DNA of 64,000 bases from Datisca glomerata (GCA_003255025.1 QANY01000052.1:186001-250000), one strand, 5' to 3'. Shown: positions 24,258 through 35,967, counted from the stretch's first letter. Notes: generated by a model from the letters alone, not told the origin. Numbers and translations: made by a program.

Positions 24258-24650
24258 CTAATTAGCACAATCAAGGAGACATTGTGCCTGTAAAGCAGAT
24301 ATGACCTTTGGCGTTGGTAGTTGTTGAGATCCCATGAATTTAAAGCTAGGTCCATCGGGAGATAGGAAACAAACTTCCTTTCGATAACAATATATGTTGG
24401 CATAATTAGAAGCCAACCAGTCCATCCTTAGGATTATGTCAAAATCATTCATCCCTAGAACTATAAGCCTAGCATCCATAATATGATCTGCTATCATCAT
24501 TGAGCAACACTCAATCACCTTATTAGCCAAGAGAGAAGTTCCATAAGGCGTAGAAACACATAACTCAAAACCCAATGGCATAACAGACAATGATGCATGA
24601 GTCACAAACGAAATAGATATAAAAGAATGCATAGATCCAAAATCAATCAA
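24258..24650 (-). pseudogene. Tekay aspartic protease
   Basis: A 130-codon frame with the gypsy retropepsin pattern. The active-site segment reads MIDFGSMHSFIS where the family has D-S-G-A-T-H-S-F-I; the second and third residues are changed, so activity is doubtful. Downstream the lineage-typical VLGMNDFDIILRMDWLASNYA (split here as VLGMNDFDIILRMDW, then LASNYA) is well kept. It lies between the zinc knuckles and RT, as expected. Confidence 0.85.
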
Positions 24651-24769
24651 TGCAAAAGCTGAATGTCTTAGTACAAATAGTATACCTACTACAATTATAT
24701 CTAATTGCTCAGCTGAATGTCTTAGTACAAAACCTTCCCTTTAGCTCTATTCCCAAAGATGTTGCTATT

Positions 24770-26245
24770 GTGTCCTTGAGCCATTAAAATGCATTATCTG
24801 AGAAAATGTCCAGTCTTTCCACATTTAAAGCAAGCGTTGCTCCCCTTAAAGCACTGGCCGCTGTGGTGCTTGTTACATGTAGCGCATAAGGGATTTGATT
24901 TCTTTGCCTGTCTCTTTGCGTTTTGGGCCCCCGAGCGAGAATTCTGAGGTTTCCACTTTCCATGAAATGACTGCTATGACCGTGGCAGCGGATGAGGTGG
25001 AAGATTCTGCTCCATTAATAATGTTGCTTCAACCACCGCTACATAGGTAGCGTGCTTGTGAAGTGACACAAAACCTTTAATTTCTGGATGGAGTCCCCTT
25101 TCAAATGTCGGAGCATTTTTTATCTCACTATTAACATAATGCATGGACTACCAGGACAATTCCTCAAACTTTCTCTCGTACTCAGCTACAATCATATTTT
25201 CTTGCACCAGCCTGAGAAATTTGGTCTCCTTATTTGCTCTGACCGTGATCATAAAATATTTCTCAAAGAAAAGTTTCGTGAAACGATCCCATGTCACTGA
25301 GTTATGATTGATGGCATGAGTTCTCTGTATGAGCTCCCATGAAATGACTGCTATGACCGTGGCAGCGGATGAGGTGGAAGATTCTGCTCTATTAATAATG
25401 TTGCTTCAACCACCGCTACATAGGTAGTGTGCTTGTGAAGTGACACAAAACCTTTAATTTCTGGATGGAGTCCCCTCTCAAATGTCGGAGCATTTTTTAT
25501 CTCACTATTAATATAATGCATGGACTACCAGGAAAATTTCTCAAACTTTCTCTCATACTCAGCTACAATCATATTTTCTTGCACCAGCCTGAGAAATTTG
25601 GCCTCCTTATTTGCTCTGACCGTGATCATAAAATATTTCTCAAAGAAAAGTTCCGTGAAACGATCCCATGTCACTGGGTTATGATTGATGGCATGAGTTC
25701 TCTATATGAGCTCCCATCATTTTCTAGCTTCCCGAGTCAGCATGAAGGTTTCACAACCAACCTTTCAAACATCAAAACGTATCATATAATAAAAATCTTC
25801 TCGAATCTGACGATCTAGTCATCATCTATCTGTGGTCAAACGAGTGGCCATCAAATTCAGGCAGTTCAATATCTTGAAGGTTTGTATCAACTATATGTAC
25901 AGGTGTCTATTGTGATTGTTGAAATTATTGTGTCGGGTGAGCTGTCGCCGTGTGCCTCAACATCTCCAGGAACTCTTAGAACATCTCCACCATGATTGCT
26001 GGAGGGTTAGCAGTAGGATCGACAGGGGCATGATTGTTATTCCTTGTAGGTGGAGCGATCGCATTGCTACACAAAAACTAAAGACTTACCAAAAGTATAA
26101 TCTCATCGCGCAAATAAAAAATAAAAGTAACAAGCATGCCATAACGAAAATAAAACATATCATACTGAATAATTAATTAAAACCACTTATAACGTATGTA
26201 CCTGACTTGTAAGGTGAGGGAGGAGCAGAGTGAGCTACTTGCCAT
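24770..26245 (-). pseudogene. Tekay gag, with internal duplication
   Basis: Capsid/nucleocapsid precursor of the gypsy element. The likely start is ATG at 26245 (MASSSLCSSL), with stops and a possible intron-like stretch (GTACAT to TGTAG, about 26200-26070) before the coding similarity resumes. The Retrotrans_gag core is readable twice, with W-D-R-F-T, FLRLVQENMIVAEYERKFE and APTFERGLHPEIKGFVSLH, because a 377-bp segment is duplicated. Near 24790-24875 two zinc-knuckle motifs follow: CATCNKHHSGQC and CFKCGKTGHFLR followed by a stop. Many stops make it dead. Confidence 0.85.
24961..25714 (-). repeat. 377-bp tandem duplication within gag
   Basis: 24961-25337 and 25338-25714 start with CATGAAATGACTGCTATGAC and differ at only about ten positions by eye. 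The junction is blunt, apart from a shared CAT. The copies are more alike than the two LTRs are, so the duplication seems younger than the insertion. Confidence 0.93.
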
Positions 26246-26284
26246 ATTTTCCACTAAGGAAAGTCTACGGAATCTAAAACCTTT

Positions 26285-26299
26285 GCTTTGATACCAAAC
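26285..26299 (-). promoter_or_regulatory. Tekay primer binding site
   Basis: The minus strand beside the 5' LTR reads TTTGGTATCAAAGC, one change from the initiator tRNA-Met site TGGTATCAGAGC. Confidence 0.85.
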
Positions 26300-26850
26300 T
26301 TTAACGCTCTGATTTCTAAGGGTTAAACATGCATGTAATTTGATAATTCAAAAAGCCCCAATTCAATCGAAACCCTAAATTGAGAAAATCTCCAAATTGA
26401 AAATCCTACATTTTCCCTAGCTTTAACATTATATAGTAGAAGCCTAAAATTATTTAAGAAAATATCCATTCAATAATCTGTAATAAATGATAAATTAATC
26501 CGTAATAAAGTCAATCGTGAAAAATCCATAAAAGATGAAAGTCAAACATGTTATCGTAGACTAAAACATAAAAATTCATAAATTTTTGAATAAGCTGTAA
26601 GTTAACTAATAACCTATCTCTAATGTCATATAGTCATAATTAACTGAAAATTTCCTATTCGTTGGCTATGACAGTCCGTCACTCACGCTGCTTGCCATCA
26701 CCTGCAACACAATAATCTATAGGGGAGTGAGTATTGAAAATACTGAACAAGTAAACTTACTTACTAATAAGATTCACATGACATAAATGTAAACATGTAA
26801 CTCATGCAGTTGTAATTTTACATATTCTCTGGATTATTAAATTGCATAAT

Positions 26851-27012
26851 GTACTTGTAATCAACATAGTTGAATTTCATGATTAACATGTAACTTAAAC
26901 TTGTACTTGTAACTAATATAACTGAATTCCATGATTAACATGTAACTTAAACTTGTACTTGTAACTAATATAACTATATTTCATGATTAACATGTAACTT
27001 AAACTTGTACTT
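26851..27012 (+). repeat. 52-bp tandem repeat, three copies, in the Tekay 5' LTR
   Basis: Units at 26851-26902, 26903-26954 and 26955-27006 each begin GTACTTGTAA and end AACTTAAACTT, followed by a partial fourth. Differences between units are few. The array is absent from the left LTR. Confidence 0.9.
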
Positions 27013-27611
27013 GTCTGATCATGAGTCGACTAGACATGTTCCCCAATTAACAACCTAACCAAAACTGATTCACACTTGAACTTGAACTTGTAACATGAAT
27101 GAAATTAGTGTTCTGAAGCCGGTGTCACTTAAAGTTATCTAAACTTTAAAGGACTCTGACAAGAACATGGTGACACTCATCCGTATAGCTGATAATTTCA
27201 TGTATCATGGTAACTTATACTCTTGGCTAACATGCAACTTATTCATGAGCATAAACGATATAGCTAATAAGTGTAAAGCTTAAAATCTAATCATACACAA
27301 CATGATATTTAAATGGACTGAAACAGAAAAATAAATAAAACACTTAATCGTAAAATTTAACATCAGAAGTAAATTAACTAAGAAATATTAAATTAAATAT
27401 GCTGCAATATTAAATTAAATATGTAACAGTCATAGCACATGAATCAAATTACTACGTAAGTCCACTTACTTGGACTGATGCGAATTAAATTCAGCAACTA
27501 TTGACCTGAATTTCATATACCCTAGATCACTAAATATTCAGATAATAACTATCATTATTTAATAAACTAGAAGAGCGAACGGTGACAGAACGGTGAAAAT
27601 AAACTAAGTAA

Positions 27612-27835
27612 TATCTGATCGAGCGGTTCGAATTGGTTCAACTAGGTCCGGTCGATCTGGACCAGTTTGGTTTTGTTGTGTTGGGCCGATTCAGGTTGGT
27701 TTGGATGTACTGTTCGCTTTTCTTATATTGAATCGATTTTAGTTGGTTGGGTTTAATCGATTTGGTCTGGTCTCGCTGAACCAGTTCGTGTTGGGTGATA
27801 TCAGGGTTGGGTCAGGACCATCCAGGTCACAAGAC
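27612..27835 (+). repeat. GGTTCAG/GGTTGGG minisatellite in the Tekay LTR (right copy)
   Basis: Same block as 20480-20665, shifted in unit order and interrupted by a short unrelated phrase near 27700. Confidence 0.7.
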
Positions 27836-28344
27836 CCAGTTATAGTCCGAACTGAAGGTGAACAAAGAAAGAAAGAAAGAAAGAAAGGAAAACAAGTTTA
27901 CCGAAGGCAGGGACGATGAAGCAACAATCCGGAGAAGACGAGTAGGAGACTGTCATGGAAGGAAAAGAAAATAAGAAAGATAGGGATAAGATCAGAGAGC
28001 AACAAAACAGAGAGAACAAAGAATGAAATAGAGAGACCGAAAGCTTAATGAGAGAATGAAAAAGATCCGGAAAGAGAAAAATGAGAAAAATAATGAAGAA
28101 CGAGGAAAGAAGAAGGAAGAAGAAAAGACCAACAATGGAGATGCAACGAGGAGGAAGAAGAAAAGACCAAGCTTGCAGGACAAATTTGAGAGAAATATGA
28201 TGGCTGCGTAAGAGATATGGAGAAGAACAACAACGATTATTTGAGAGGGAAACTACCAGAGAGAGAGAAAGAGATTGAGAATGAGGGAGGTGGTTGCACT
28301 AGGGTGTACTGTATTTAAGGTGTGAATGGTGGGTTTGAAATTAG

Positions 28345-29504
28345 GAACATTTGACAAATCACGAAATACCAAAAGTTCGATCTTCTAAAACCTGTTGAAT
28401 TCTTAGATTATCAGGATTTATGCAACATTTGATAAATCATGAAATACCAAAAGTTAGAATTATAGAGAAAATATCTCCAACAATATCATAAAAAACTGCT
28501 GAAAAACGCTAAACAAAAGGTATTAAAACTGTCTCAGAAAATCCTAAATATGAAAGAAAGGAAAAATTATAAAAATATCCAAAGCTTGTGAAAACAGCTT
28601 CTGGGCCTCCAAAAAGTGCCTAAAACGACATTGCTTGGCCTGAAACCGGGTCTTTAAAAGTGTTTACACGTAGATTTTTGAACGAGCTTCGATTTGATAT
28701 TTTACGGGCCCCGTGAGTCAACTCAAGTCAAAAGTTATGGCCTCCGGAAGGTGGACTGCATGTGTGACGATTCATTCGCTCCAAAAACTCCAACGCTACA
28801 CCGTCCGCATCACTCTCTCTCTCTCTCTCTGATGCATCGTTTGGCTATTTCTTGCTTCTTGATAATTTAGAGAGAACCAATTGCAACTACTGGAGGGAAG
28901 CACTACAACGGTCTCAATTTTGTCGCCGCCGGAGTAAGCAAACTACAACTGCCAGACGGAAGCACACCGAAGAAATATTTAGAGAAACGTGCATAATCGG
29001 AGAAACATGCTAACCCTCACGATTAAAAATCCCCTTTTTCTTTTTCTTTTTTCATTCATTCCCCTGTTTTTACTGTTCAAATTTTGTTCTCCCAGAGGAT
29101 ATGAAGTCATCTGGTTCGGTCTGAGGCTCAGAACGATTTCTATCTTCTAATTGAATGTGATACTAGAGGTCAAGTAAATGAAATGAGTAAAATATATGGT
29201 AAGGTTGTGTTGAAGCTGAAGCTGCTTTAATTTTTGAATTAAAAGCATCCTAAAATTGAGTTATAAAGTAAAAGAAAATGTGATTTGTAATAGAATGTTT
29301 TCCGAATTTTAATATCTCTTAGATTAGACTGTAATATTATCTATATTATACTTAGGTATTATTGAAATTGTAGTCTCGTGTATTCTCGGTATTTTAATGC
29401 TCATGTTATTAAAATAATATGAGTTAGTAGTTATTTTACTTGATCATGTTGACAAGTTATGCCATAGTTAAGATCTCCATTTGAGAGTTCATTTTTTGAT
29501 GATG
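28345..29504. other. Unassigned stretch right of the Tekay element
   Basis: No gene recognised. It starts with a 32-bp direct repeat (AACATTTGACAAATCACG at 28346 and a near copy at 28424), then moderately GC-rich sequence with CGGGCCCCGTGAGTCAAC near 28720, a (CT)n tract at 28812-28831, and AT-rich DNA. The 28340-28800 part may be a fragment of another retroelement; I cannot place it. Confidence 0.4.
28346..28455 (+). repeat. 32-bp direct repeat, offset 78
   Basis: 28346-28377 and 28424-28455 share AACATTTGAYAAATCAYG and AAATACCAAAAGTT. It starts exactly where Tekay LTR similarity stops. Confidence 0.75.
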
Positions 29505-29620
29505 GTAGAATTGTCAACCGTGGTATTTAATGTGAAATCAATCCATTTCTTACAACGGTTCAAATACTAACCGTCATCGTAAAAATCGGTTTTTTATGAT
29601 GGTGCAGCTGTCATGTGTTT
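29505..29620. repeat. GACGGTT/AACCGTC-type short repeats, left cluster
   Basis: Phrases such as TCAACCGTGGTATTTAAT, ACGGTTCAAATACTAACCGT and CGTAAAAATCGG occur in both orientations. Dense subterminal repeats of this form are a hallmark of plant CACTA elements. No CACTA terminus was found nearby. Confidence 0.4.
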
Positions 29621-29977
29621 TTTATTTTTAATTAATTCATGGCTGAATTAGAAGCCAACCTAGCTAATAAAAGATTGCTCAATAAAAAAAAAAGAGGGAT
29701 AAAAGATAAAACAGAAAACGTTATAATTTTTTATTGTAATGATATCTGTAATATCTCCAATTTAAATCTTTAGAACCAACAATTTTGTTGAGAAACAGTA
29801 GCAACGAATTGAGTCAAAACCTAATCAAGGTCTGGAATAAGGTAGATTCCATTTGTTTCACATGAAACAGTCACAACCAACCCAATATTATATGTAGAGA
29901 AAACAGAATCATTGTTAAGTTTCACACACCACCAAACTCATGAAGTAAAACCCATCAAACAGACCACAGTTATGCAT

Positions 29978-30046
29978 CATCATTTATCACTAGTCGAAAG
30001 CATCATTCACCACTAGTCGGAAGCATCATTCATCACTAGTCGAAAG
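29978..30046 (+). repeat. 23-bp tandem repeat, three copies
   Basis: Units at 29978-30000, 30001-30023 and 30024-30046 of the form CATCATTYAYCACTAGTCG, one to three changes each. On the minus strand the last unit contains the stop codon of the putative terminal exon. Confidence 0.85.
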
Positions 30047-31110
30047 CATCTTCATCTTCATCAGGAAGATGTTGGGCAGCAGCTTGTGTCAACTCACACT
30101 TTATGTCTAAAAATTTAATACATAATTTGTAAGAAAATCAGCGACACCTCGCCTGAAATCCACAGCTTATCAACTCTGGCTTGACAAAATGCAATTAAAA
30201 TCATATCGCATAAAAAGAAGGATTTTTGTTGGCACCGAAGAGTACATAACTCAAATAAAGAACATGTGCCATGTACAGAGCAAACTCAGAAAACATAGAT
30301 TTTGCTTATTCATTTCCAAAAAAAAAAAAGAAACAGTACCAACAGTAAAAATATGTGAGTGTGCATAAATATCAAAAGAAGCAAAAACAATAATGGAAGT
30401 ACATATCAAAAGATATAGAAACCATACCTTTTTATCATCAGCAACATTCAAAATATTAGTTAATCTCTTCTCCTTGCGAGAGCGGGTACAATTAGATGTA
30501 TTGCCTGCACTACCCACCCACACAGAGCATTGTAAATAACTACAAGAAAATTCAAAGAAAACAACTTTAGTAGTCAAATATAGTACAAATGATACGCAAG
30601 GTCCCTTAAGCACTTGAGCCATTATGTGAAAGAAGTAACCTTTGAACACATCTCCATCATTGATAGGCAGTGAACCTTGGTGGATTTAATCACAATTGGA
30701 GATTAGTTAAATATCAAGAAGAATTCAGCTTCTCTAGCTTAGCTTTAGCCAAATTAAGTTATTCTGTTGTAGTTCAAAATTGAGAAGCAAAAATTAAAAC
30801 ATAAACAGAGATTAAAACATAAAGGTGAAGGCACTTCACCTCCACTTGCAGAATCTTCAAGAATCTCAAAGATGCAATTGTCGCTGCATATTTACTTCCC
30901 TCCACTTACAGAATCATGCTTTGTCAATCATACAGTACATAAAATAATAGAAAGAATAGAGTATAAAAACTTAAATCTAATTGGAAAGAAGATGAAAAGA
31001 CATACTTAAAATCATAAAGACAAATTACAGAACTCTTCTGCGAAGACTTTGCTTTTGTTTTTCTCTGAAACAACATCCCAATTACGTATAATTTAAGCTC
31101 AGTTATAAAA
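30036..31110 (-). pseudogene. Possible small multi-exon gene or captured gene fragment
   Basis: I do not recognise the protein. Exon-like pieces with good splice signals read on the minus strand: a terminal piece 30036-30106 after TTTTTAG, coding IKCELTQAAAQHLPDEDEDA and ending FD-stop; and 30428-30504 between GTGCAG and GTATGG, coding NTSNCTRSRKEKRLTNILNV. Another stretch near 31010-31060 codes KAKSSQKSSVICLYDF. Reading phases of the pieces do not join simply, so exons are missing or it is broken. It lies between two GACGGT-repeat clusters, which fits a gene fragment carried by a DNA transposon. This is inference. Confidence 0.25.
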
Positions 31111-32130
31111 CACAACATCCCAAGCTAAGTGGAGATCGGTGAAATAGCAATATGGTTCTTCATTACTTCAGAATTTCTATATATCAAATTTGATACCTAG
31201 CTTGTCCCTTCCACTTGAGGGCATTAAGTTCTTCGGGTGATAACTCAATTGATACTAACCAAACACCTTTCATGCTCAATTCTGAATATCCTGGGCAGAT
31301 ACCAATTTAATATCTCGTGCACAATATTGGTGCATTTTTTATTTTCTCATTTTATGGATTCTGTCAACATAAAGCTGGTGAAAGTAAAGAAATAAATATC
31401 TTTGAAACCTATCTATCTAAATCACACTTGCATGTGCTAAACGAATTCCAAAACCACAATCAAACTCTATCGCCATCAAAAGCTCTGACAGACCAGATCA
31501 GAGACAGACAGACAGACAGAGAGCTAGAGAGATGCATACCTTAGATGAAATAACTGTAGAAATGATGAACCTTTTGGTTCTGATCTTAAAAGGAAAGATG
31601 ATGAGCCTCTTGGTTCTGATTTCTTATTGAAAAAATGCTGGGTGTTTACAATGAGTAAGGATGTATATATACATATAACTCTAACGGTTGCCTATGATCT
31701 CCTATGATCTCCAACGGATGCCTACTGATGCCTGAAATCATTTTTTACCAGAAATGGTTAGACACCCACTGTGTTTGGTGAAAGTCTCTGTTCTGCTTCC
31801 CTCTTTTGCCTATGATGGAGATTTCCTTCTGAGGCTGTAACTTTTGCTTCTCTTTCTTCAACATAAACTAAAAACCAAAGCGAATGAGTGAGCGAGTACT
31901 CAAGCTCTGGGGAGAAGCATCGCGGTTGAGAACGAGAGTTTGAGCTAAAAATGTAGAGATTGCGAGATCTTTCAAAGAGAGAAGGCGAAGCTTCACAGTG
32001 AGAGACCCCAAATGTTCGCGGCATGAGGTTGGAGATATGAAGAGGCTAGGGCACATACATTACTCGGGAGGGGAGAGGGAGTGAAATGGGAAGAGAAAGA
32101 GAGTGAAATTAGAAACTCACAATTTGTTTC
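31111..32130. other. Unassigned region with weak minus-strand coding signals
   Basis: 31758-32056 has overlapping open frames on the minus strand (starting MPRTFGVSHCEASPSLFERS and MCPSLFISPTSC) with no similarity I recognise. It could be the 5' part of the gene-like unit at 30036-31110. A (GACA)n run lies near 31500. Nothing else supportable. Confidence 0.3.
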
Positions 32131-32445
32131 CTTATTTCACGACGGGCAAAAGAAATACATACTTTACAAAATCAAGATGACAAATTAGAAATACACCGTT
32201 ACCATATATATTTTTTATCACGAAAGCAAAAGCATCTACCTACTTTCACGACGGTGTAATCTCCCACCATCGTAAAAAAATGTTCTTTATTTATAAGGAC
32301 GGTGGGGTTTTCATGATTGTTGCTCTACAAACCGACGTGAATAAGAAAATTTACACGACGGTGTCCATGGAACTACGTCCATAATGGTTCCTATAAGAAC
32401 AATCATGGAATTAAGAGGACGGTTTTATTGGAACCGTCGTGAATG
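32131..32445. repeat. GACGGTG/CACCGTC-type short repeats, middle cluster
   Basis: About ten short units such as TTCACGACGGTGTAATC, ACGACGGTGTCC and GGAACCGTCGTGAAT in both orientations. GACGGTTTTATTGGAACCGTC near 32419 is a hairpin. Similar to the clusters at 29505 and 34000. Confidence 0.55.
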
Positions 32446-32469
32446 ATATGGTTTACCTTCATCATAAGT

Positions 32470-32780
32470 ATTCTCTCTCGCCTTTGTCTCTCTATCTCTC
32501 ATCTCTCTCTCCCTTTATTATCTCTCTCTCTCCCTTTATTATCTCTCTCTCTCTCCCTTTATTATCTCTCTCTCTCTCTCTTTCAATCTCTCACTCCATC
32601 TTTTTCTCGCCTCTGTCTCATTTTTCTCTCTCTCTATCTCTCCTCTCTCTATCTCTCACTTTCATTCTATCTCTCCCTATCTTTCTCAAATCTCCCTCTC
32701 TCCCTCCTCCCTCTATCTCTCTCTTTCATTCTATCTTTCTTAAATCCCTCTCTCTTGCCTTTCTCTCACTCATTTTATCT
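32470..32780 (+). repeat. CT-rich microsatellite with TCCCTTTATTATCTC units
   Basis: Nearly pure pyrimidine tract. At 32506-32575 the phrase CCCTTTATTATCTCTCTC recurs three times with expanding CT stretches. The long open frames here on the plus strand (LSLSLF-rich) are composition artefacts. Confidence 0.85.
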
Positions 32781-33999
32781 CTATTTTTATTGTTTTTCAT
32801 GCAAAGCTATAATGAATAAAGAGGGAGAAAATACAAATGTACCTTCCAAATGTGATTGTGAGTTGAAGGCATGAAGAAGAAACCGAATGCTATAAATTTG
32901 ATTGCGAGCTAAGGGCACGAAGAAGAAAAGAAGAAAGAAATAGAGTGACGAACAAAGTAACAAAGGAGAGAAACTAGGGAGAAAATAAAGAAACAAAGCT
33001 AGATTTCCAGCCGTTTAAAGCCGGTTATGGTCATCAAAGGTGTCGAACACAGGATCATGTACCTCACACGCCTTTGGCGGCGGTGACCTCCATCCTTACC
33101 TGCTTCCAGCTCATTGGGTTGACCTACGTTGTCCATTTCAGTGCTCCATGTAAAGTAGCCCAAGAGAGCTCGCTCAAGAAGCCCACCGACTAATCCAGCA
33201 ATGCCCGTCTAGCCTTACCCTCTAATGAGCTCACCAAAAGGCTCAAGCATATGACCCATCCCTGCGTTCAAGATCCAATGCGCGACCCAAAATTCAATTA
33301 TGCAACTCGCACCAAACCCTTCTTGCACACAATGTAAGGACTAAAAGAGAGCTCACATGAGAGGGCCCGACGAGTGGGGGCACAACCTGCGACCCGTGTG
33401 TGATCCGCGTGTCCAAGGATTTTTGCATAGACGTTAGTGCCTCAGATATCCCAAGTCCCCACAAAGGAAGCCTAGCTGCGAATCATTCCGGATAACTGAG
33501 CTTTGTTTTAGAGCCAAATGCACGTGCCTTATAGCCCAGCGTCTGTGCCTTGCAGACCAGGCGTGTACTCCTGACAGGCAGTAGGTGCTGTGAAGCTAGC
33601 TCCCATGCGCTAGCATCAGTGTGTACGACAACTCCCAAGCGTCTGTGAAAATGAGGCAATTATTTTCTTCAGTACCATTCAACATTCAAACGAGAACAAC
33701 GTTTGAGGGAAGTGTGTATTCTTTATACATTTTATTACTTCTCTGTAGTTAATTCACATGATTCGTCTCGATTAATTTGCACTGTTGGATGCGCTCTTAA
33801 TGTTAGGAGAATAAGGCAATTATTTCCATCAATTTTGTTCAGTACCTTGGACAAGAGCAAGTTTTAGGATTCGGACGCGGACAACATAGCTCGGACCTGT
33901 ATTATTCTAAAATTTTTATACTCTCAAAGTCGAGAGTCACATCGTTGGTCTCCATTAAGATTTTGATGTATTAATATTCTAGGGTTGGAAGTTAAAAAT
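32781..33999. other. Unassigned GC-richer stretch
   Basis: 33000-33650 is more GC-rich than its surroundings and contains GCGTCTGTGCCTTGC, CAGGCGTGTACTCC and related phrases, with no frame I recognise. A phrase AGGCAATTATTT followed by TTCAGTACC occurs at 33654 and again near 33814. It may be non-coding retroelement sequence. Confidence 0.35.
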
Positions 34000-34560
34000 T
34001 TGACAATTTATTATGACCATACACATATGCACCACCGTAAATGTCAATCGTAGTCACATTTGAAATGTAAAAAATGTAGAGTAAAGACGACTATGGCTCT
34101 AGCAACTGTCATCTTTAATAGGTGATATATCCCATCGTATTTAAGCCACAAATATGAGATGTTAGTGCCATCAAGATTCTTAAAGTTTGAAGACAAAGGT
34201 TGCAAGTGCAACCTTCATTTTTAAGCCAGAAACAAAAGATGTTAGTGTCAGCGTCGTATTTAAACATTAAGTATGATGATGGGGCTACCCACCATTGTAT
34301 TTGAAGGAATAAATAAAAAAAGATTTTTTATTATAAGGGGTGATCTAATACGACGGGCCCTAGAGGCACTGTTATATTTGACACACTTTCATAATGGCGA
34401 TTAGTAAAGCAACTGTGGTATTTGGTTCTTTTACACGGTTGTTTCAACCATCGTCGTCTTATGTAACTTTAACACGACAGTAGGTGCACCACCTGTCGTA
34501 TTAATTTTATAAGAAATCGTGCTACACATTCTTTGCACCACCATCGAGGAAAAATGATTT
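34000..34560. repeat. ACGACGGTGGTGC-type short repeats, right cluster
   Basis: Units such as CACCACCGTAAATGTC, GTCGTATTTAA, TAATACGACGGGCC and CACCACCTGTCGTATTAA alternate in orientation with a spacing of 25-60 bp, again like CACTA subterminal regions. AAGAAATCGTGCTACAC near 34510 could be an eroded terminus. Confidence 0.45.
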
Positions 34561-34728
34561 TTAATCATTTATCTATAACATACAGAAAAGAACATTATTT
34601 TAGAGACACTTTGGAAACCAAAAACACCTTTGCTATGGATGTTTAAATAATTAGACTTTTGACTAATCTCACCTTTGTTAATTCAGAATTTCAAAATATA
34701 TTAACCTTAAGAAATCGCTTTAGCATAA

Positions 34729-35450
34729 TGTAGGGGAGAAAAAAATACTTGGGCTAAGGCTCACTTAATAAGATTTTCAAACAAGGCCCAATATTCCTAC
34801 TCTAGGAGAGGGCCCACATTAAGTCTAAACCGAAGACTTTTCCATGACTGAGGTCACCATGATGACCGAGGTCCCCTTCATAATCGAGGCCACGACTAGG
34901 GAAATGGGCATATCCCCGCCTATGCTCACATTATCGAGCTCACATGGATGATCGGTATTTTCTCATGTCTACGATCATGGCTACTCGAGATAGCCGAGAT
35001 CCATTCTTAGACATGGTAAAAATATGATAATCAGTCATACAAGGAAATGATAGCTGCACCATACCTCTATAAGGAAATCTCAAGGTTGTTAAAGATGATA
35101 ACATCATAATAAAAAATCTCTCATTCAGGGAATATTCTTCATGAATATCTTCATTCCTTATAAGATTAAAGAGGAAGATACATTGAATTGGGATGATTGA
35201 CTGATACAGAATCATTATAAATATATGATGACTCTCATTTAAACGGTAAGCAGTTCTCCATACTGCTATTATACTATAAGTACTCTACTGACTATATCGT
35301 CGGAGTGTAGTAGGTGGGGCACCAACCCAATCCCCTACCTATTGCTTTTCATGATCATTTTTTATTTTTGCATATCCTCAGATGAATCACCAGGCGGTGC
35401 GTGATAGTCATCTTGATAGTAGATGCAAATAGATTTTTCACATCAATAGT
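34729..35450 (+). repeat. Tat-A 5' LTR
   Basis: It carries about 190 bp (near 34900-35110) not found in the right LTR. It includes GGTCACCATGATGACCGAGGTC-like phrases that are the reverse complement of the Tat-B LTR minisatellite. Confidence 0.8.
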
Positions 35451-35472
35451 TTATCGCCATATATGAGAACGT
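35451..35472 (+). promoter_or_regulatory. Tat-A primer-site region
   Basis: TTATCGCCATATATGAGAAC follows the LTR. It aligns with the Tat consensus TGGCGCCGTYTGTGGGAAC with several changes. Confidence 0.5.
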
Positions 35473-35597
35473 AGTTCTCCCATTTATTCAAAATTGATCA
35501 CAAAAAATGTTCCATCGTCACGACCGTCACAACAATGGTGAAATGATCCATGTATTTGGTTGAATAATAATGAGGAAGGACGAGGGAGAATGTTTGA

Positions 35598-35967
35598 TCT
35601 ACGTAAAAATCTGTTTCTACGAGTCACGATCATTTTTGTTGATGTCGTTGTATATCAACCATCGCCGCTACCTTTGTGAGCCCTCATCAACGTTAACACT
35701 AAAAGACAACGCTTTATGAAGCTGTTGAACTCAAAACTGCTAATGACCAATGTGGGCATCAAGGGTTAGGAACCTCATCGACGTAAAAATATGTTTCTAT
35801 GAGTCACGATCATTTTTGTTGATGTCGTTGTATATCAACCATCGCGCTACCTTTGGGAGCCCTCATCAATGTTAACACTAAAAGACAACGCTTTATGAAG
35901 CTGTTGAACTCAAAACCGTTGATGACCAGCGACGGGCATCAAGGATTTCAAGGGTTAGGAACCTCCC
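35598..35967 (+). repeat. 180-bp tandem duplication in the Tat-A leader
   Basis: 35598-35777 and 35778-35967 share ACGTAAAAATMTGTTTCTA, GAGTCACGATCATTTTTG and CACTAAAAGACAACGC in order. The second copy has a 1-bp deletion and a short insertion near its end. Confidence 0.88.

Larger units (their letters stand above)
19579..28344 (-). mobile_element. Ty3/gypsy chromovirus (Tekay/Del type), defective
   Basis: Two long LTRs (19579-21332, 26300-28344), a tRNA-Met-type primer site beside the right one and a purine tract beside the left one define a minus-strand element. Gag, protease, RT, RNase H, integrase follow in gypsy order, ending in an integrase C-terminus with the LTYEEKPVRI signature seen before chromodomains of the Tekay/Del lineage. 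All frames are broken. The right LTR lacks the last 35 bp or so, so no TSD can be read. Confidence 0.92.
26300..28344 (-). repeat. Tekay 5' LTR, truncated at its outer end
   Basis: It starts TTTAACGCTCTGATTTC and follows the left LTR closely through the GGTT-rich block and purine-rich block. Similarity stops near 28344, just before the expected GGGGTATTACA end. Confidence 0.85.

Noticed and set aside
25088..25818. Two similar plus-strand frames starting MESP
   Set aside because: Antisense shadows of the duplicated gag segment.
31758..32056. Putative first exon of a host gene
   Set aside because: Open frames exist but no similarity, start context or connected downstream exon could be supported.
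32439..32874. Two overlapping long plus-strand open frames
   Set aside because: They consist of Leu/Ser repeats from a CT-rich microsatellite.
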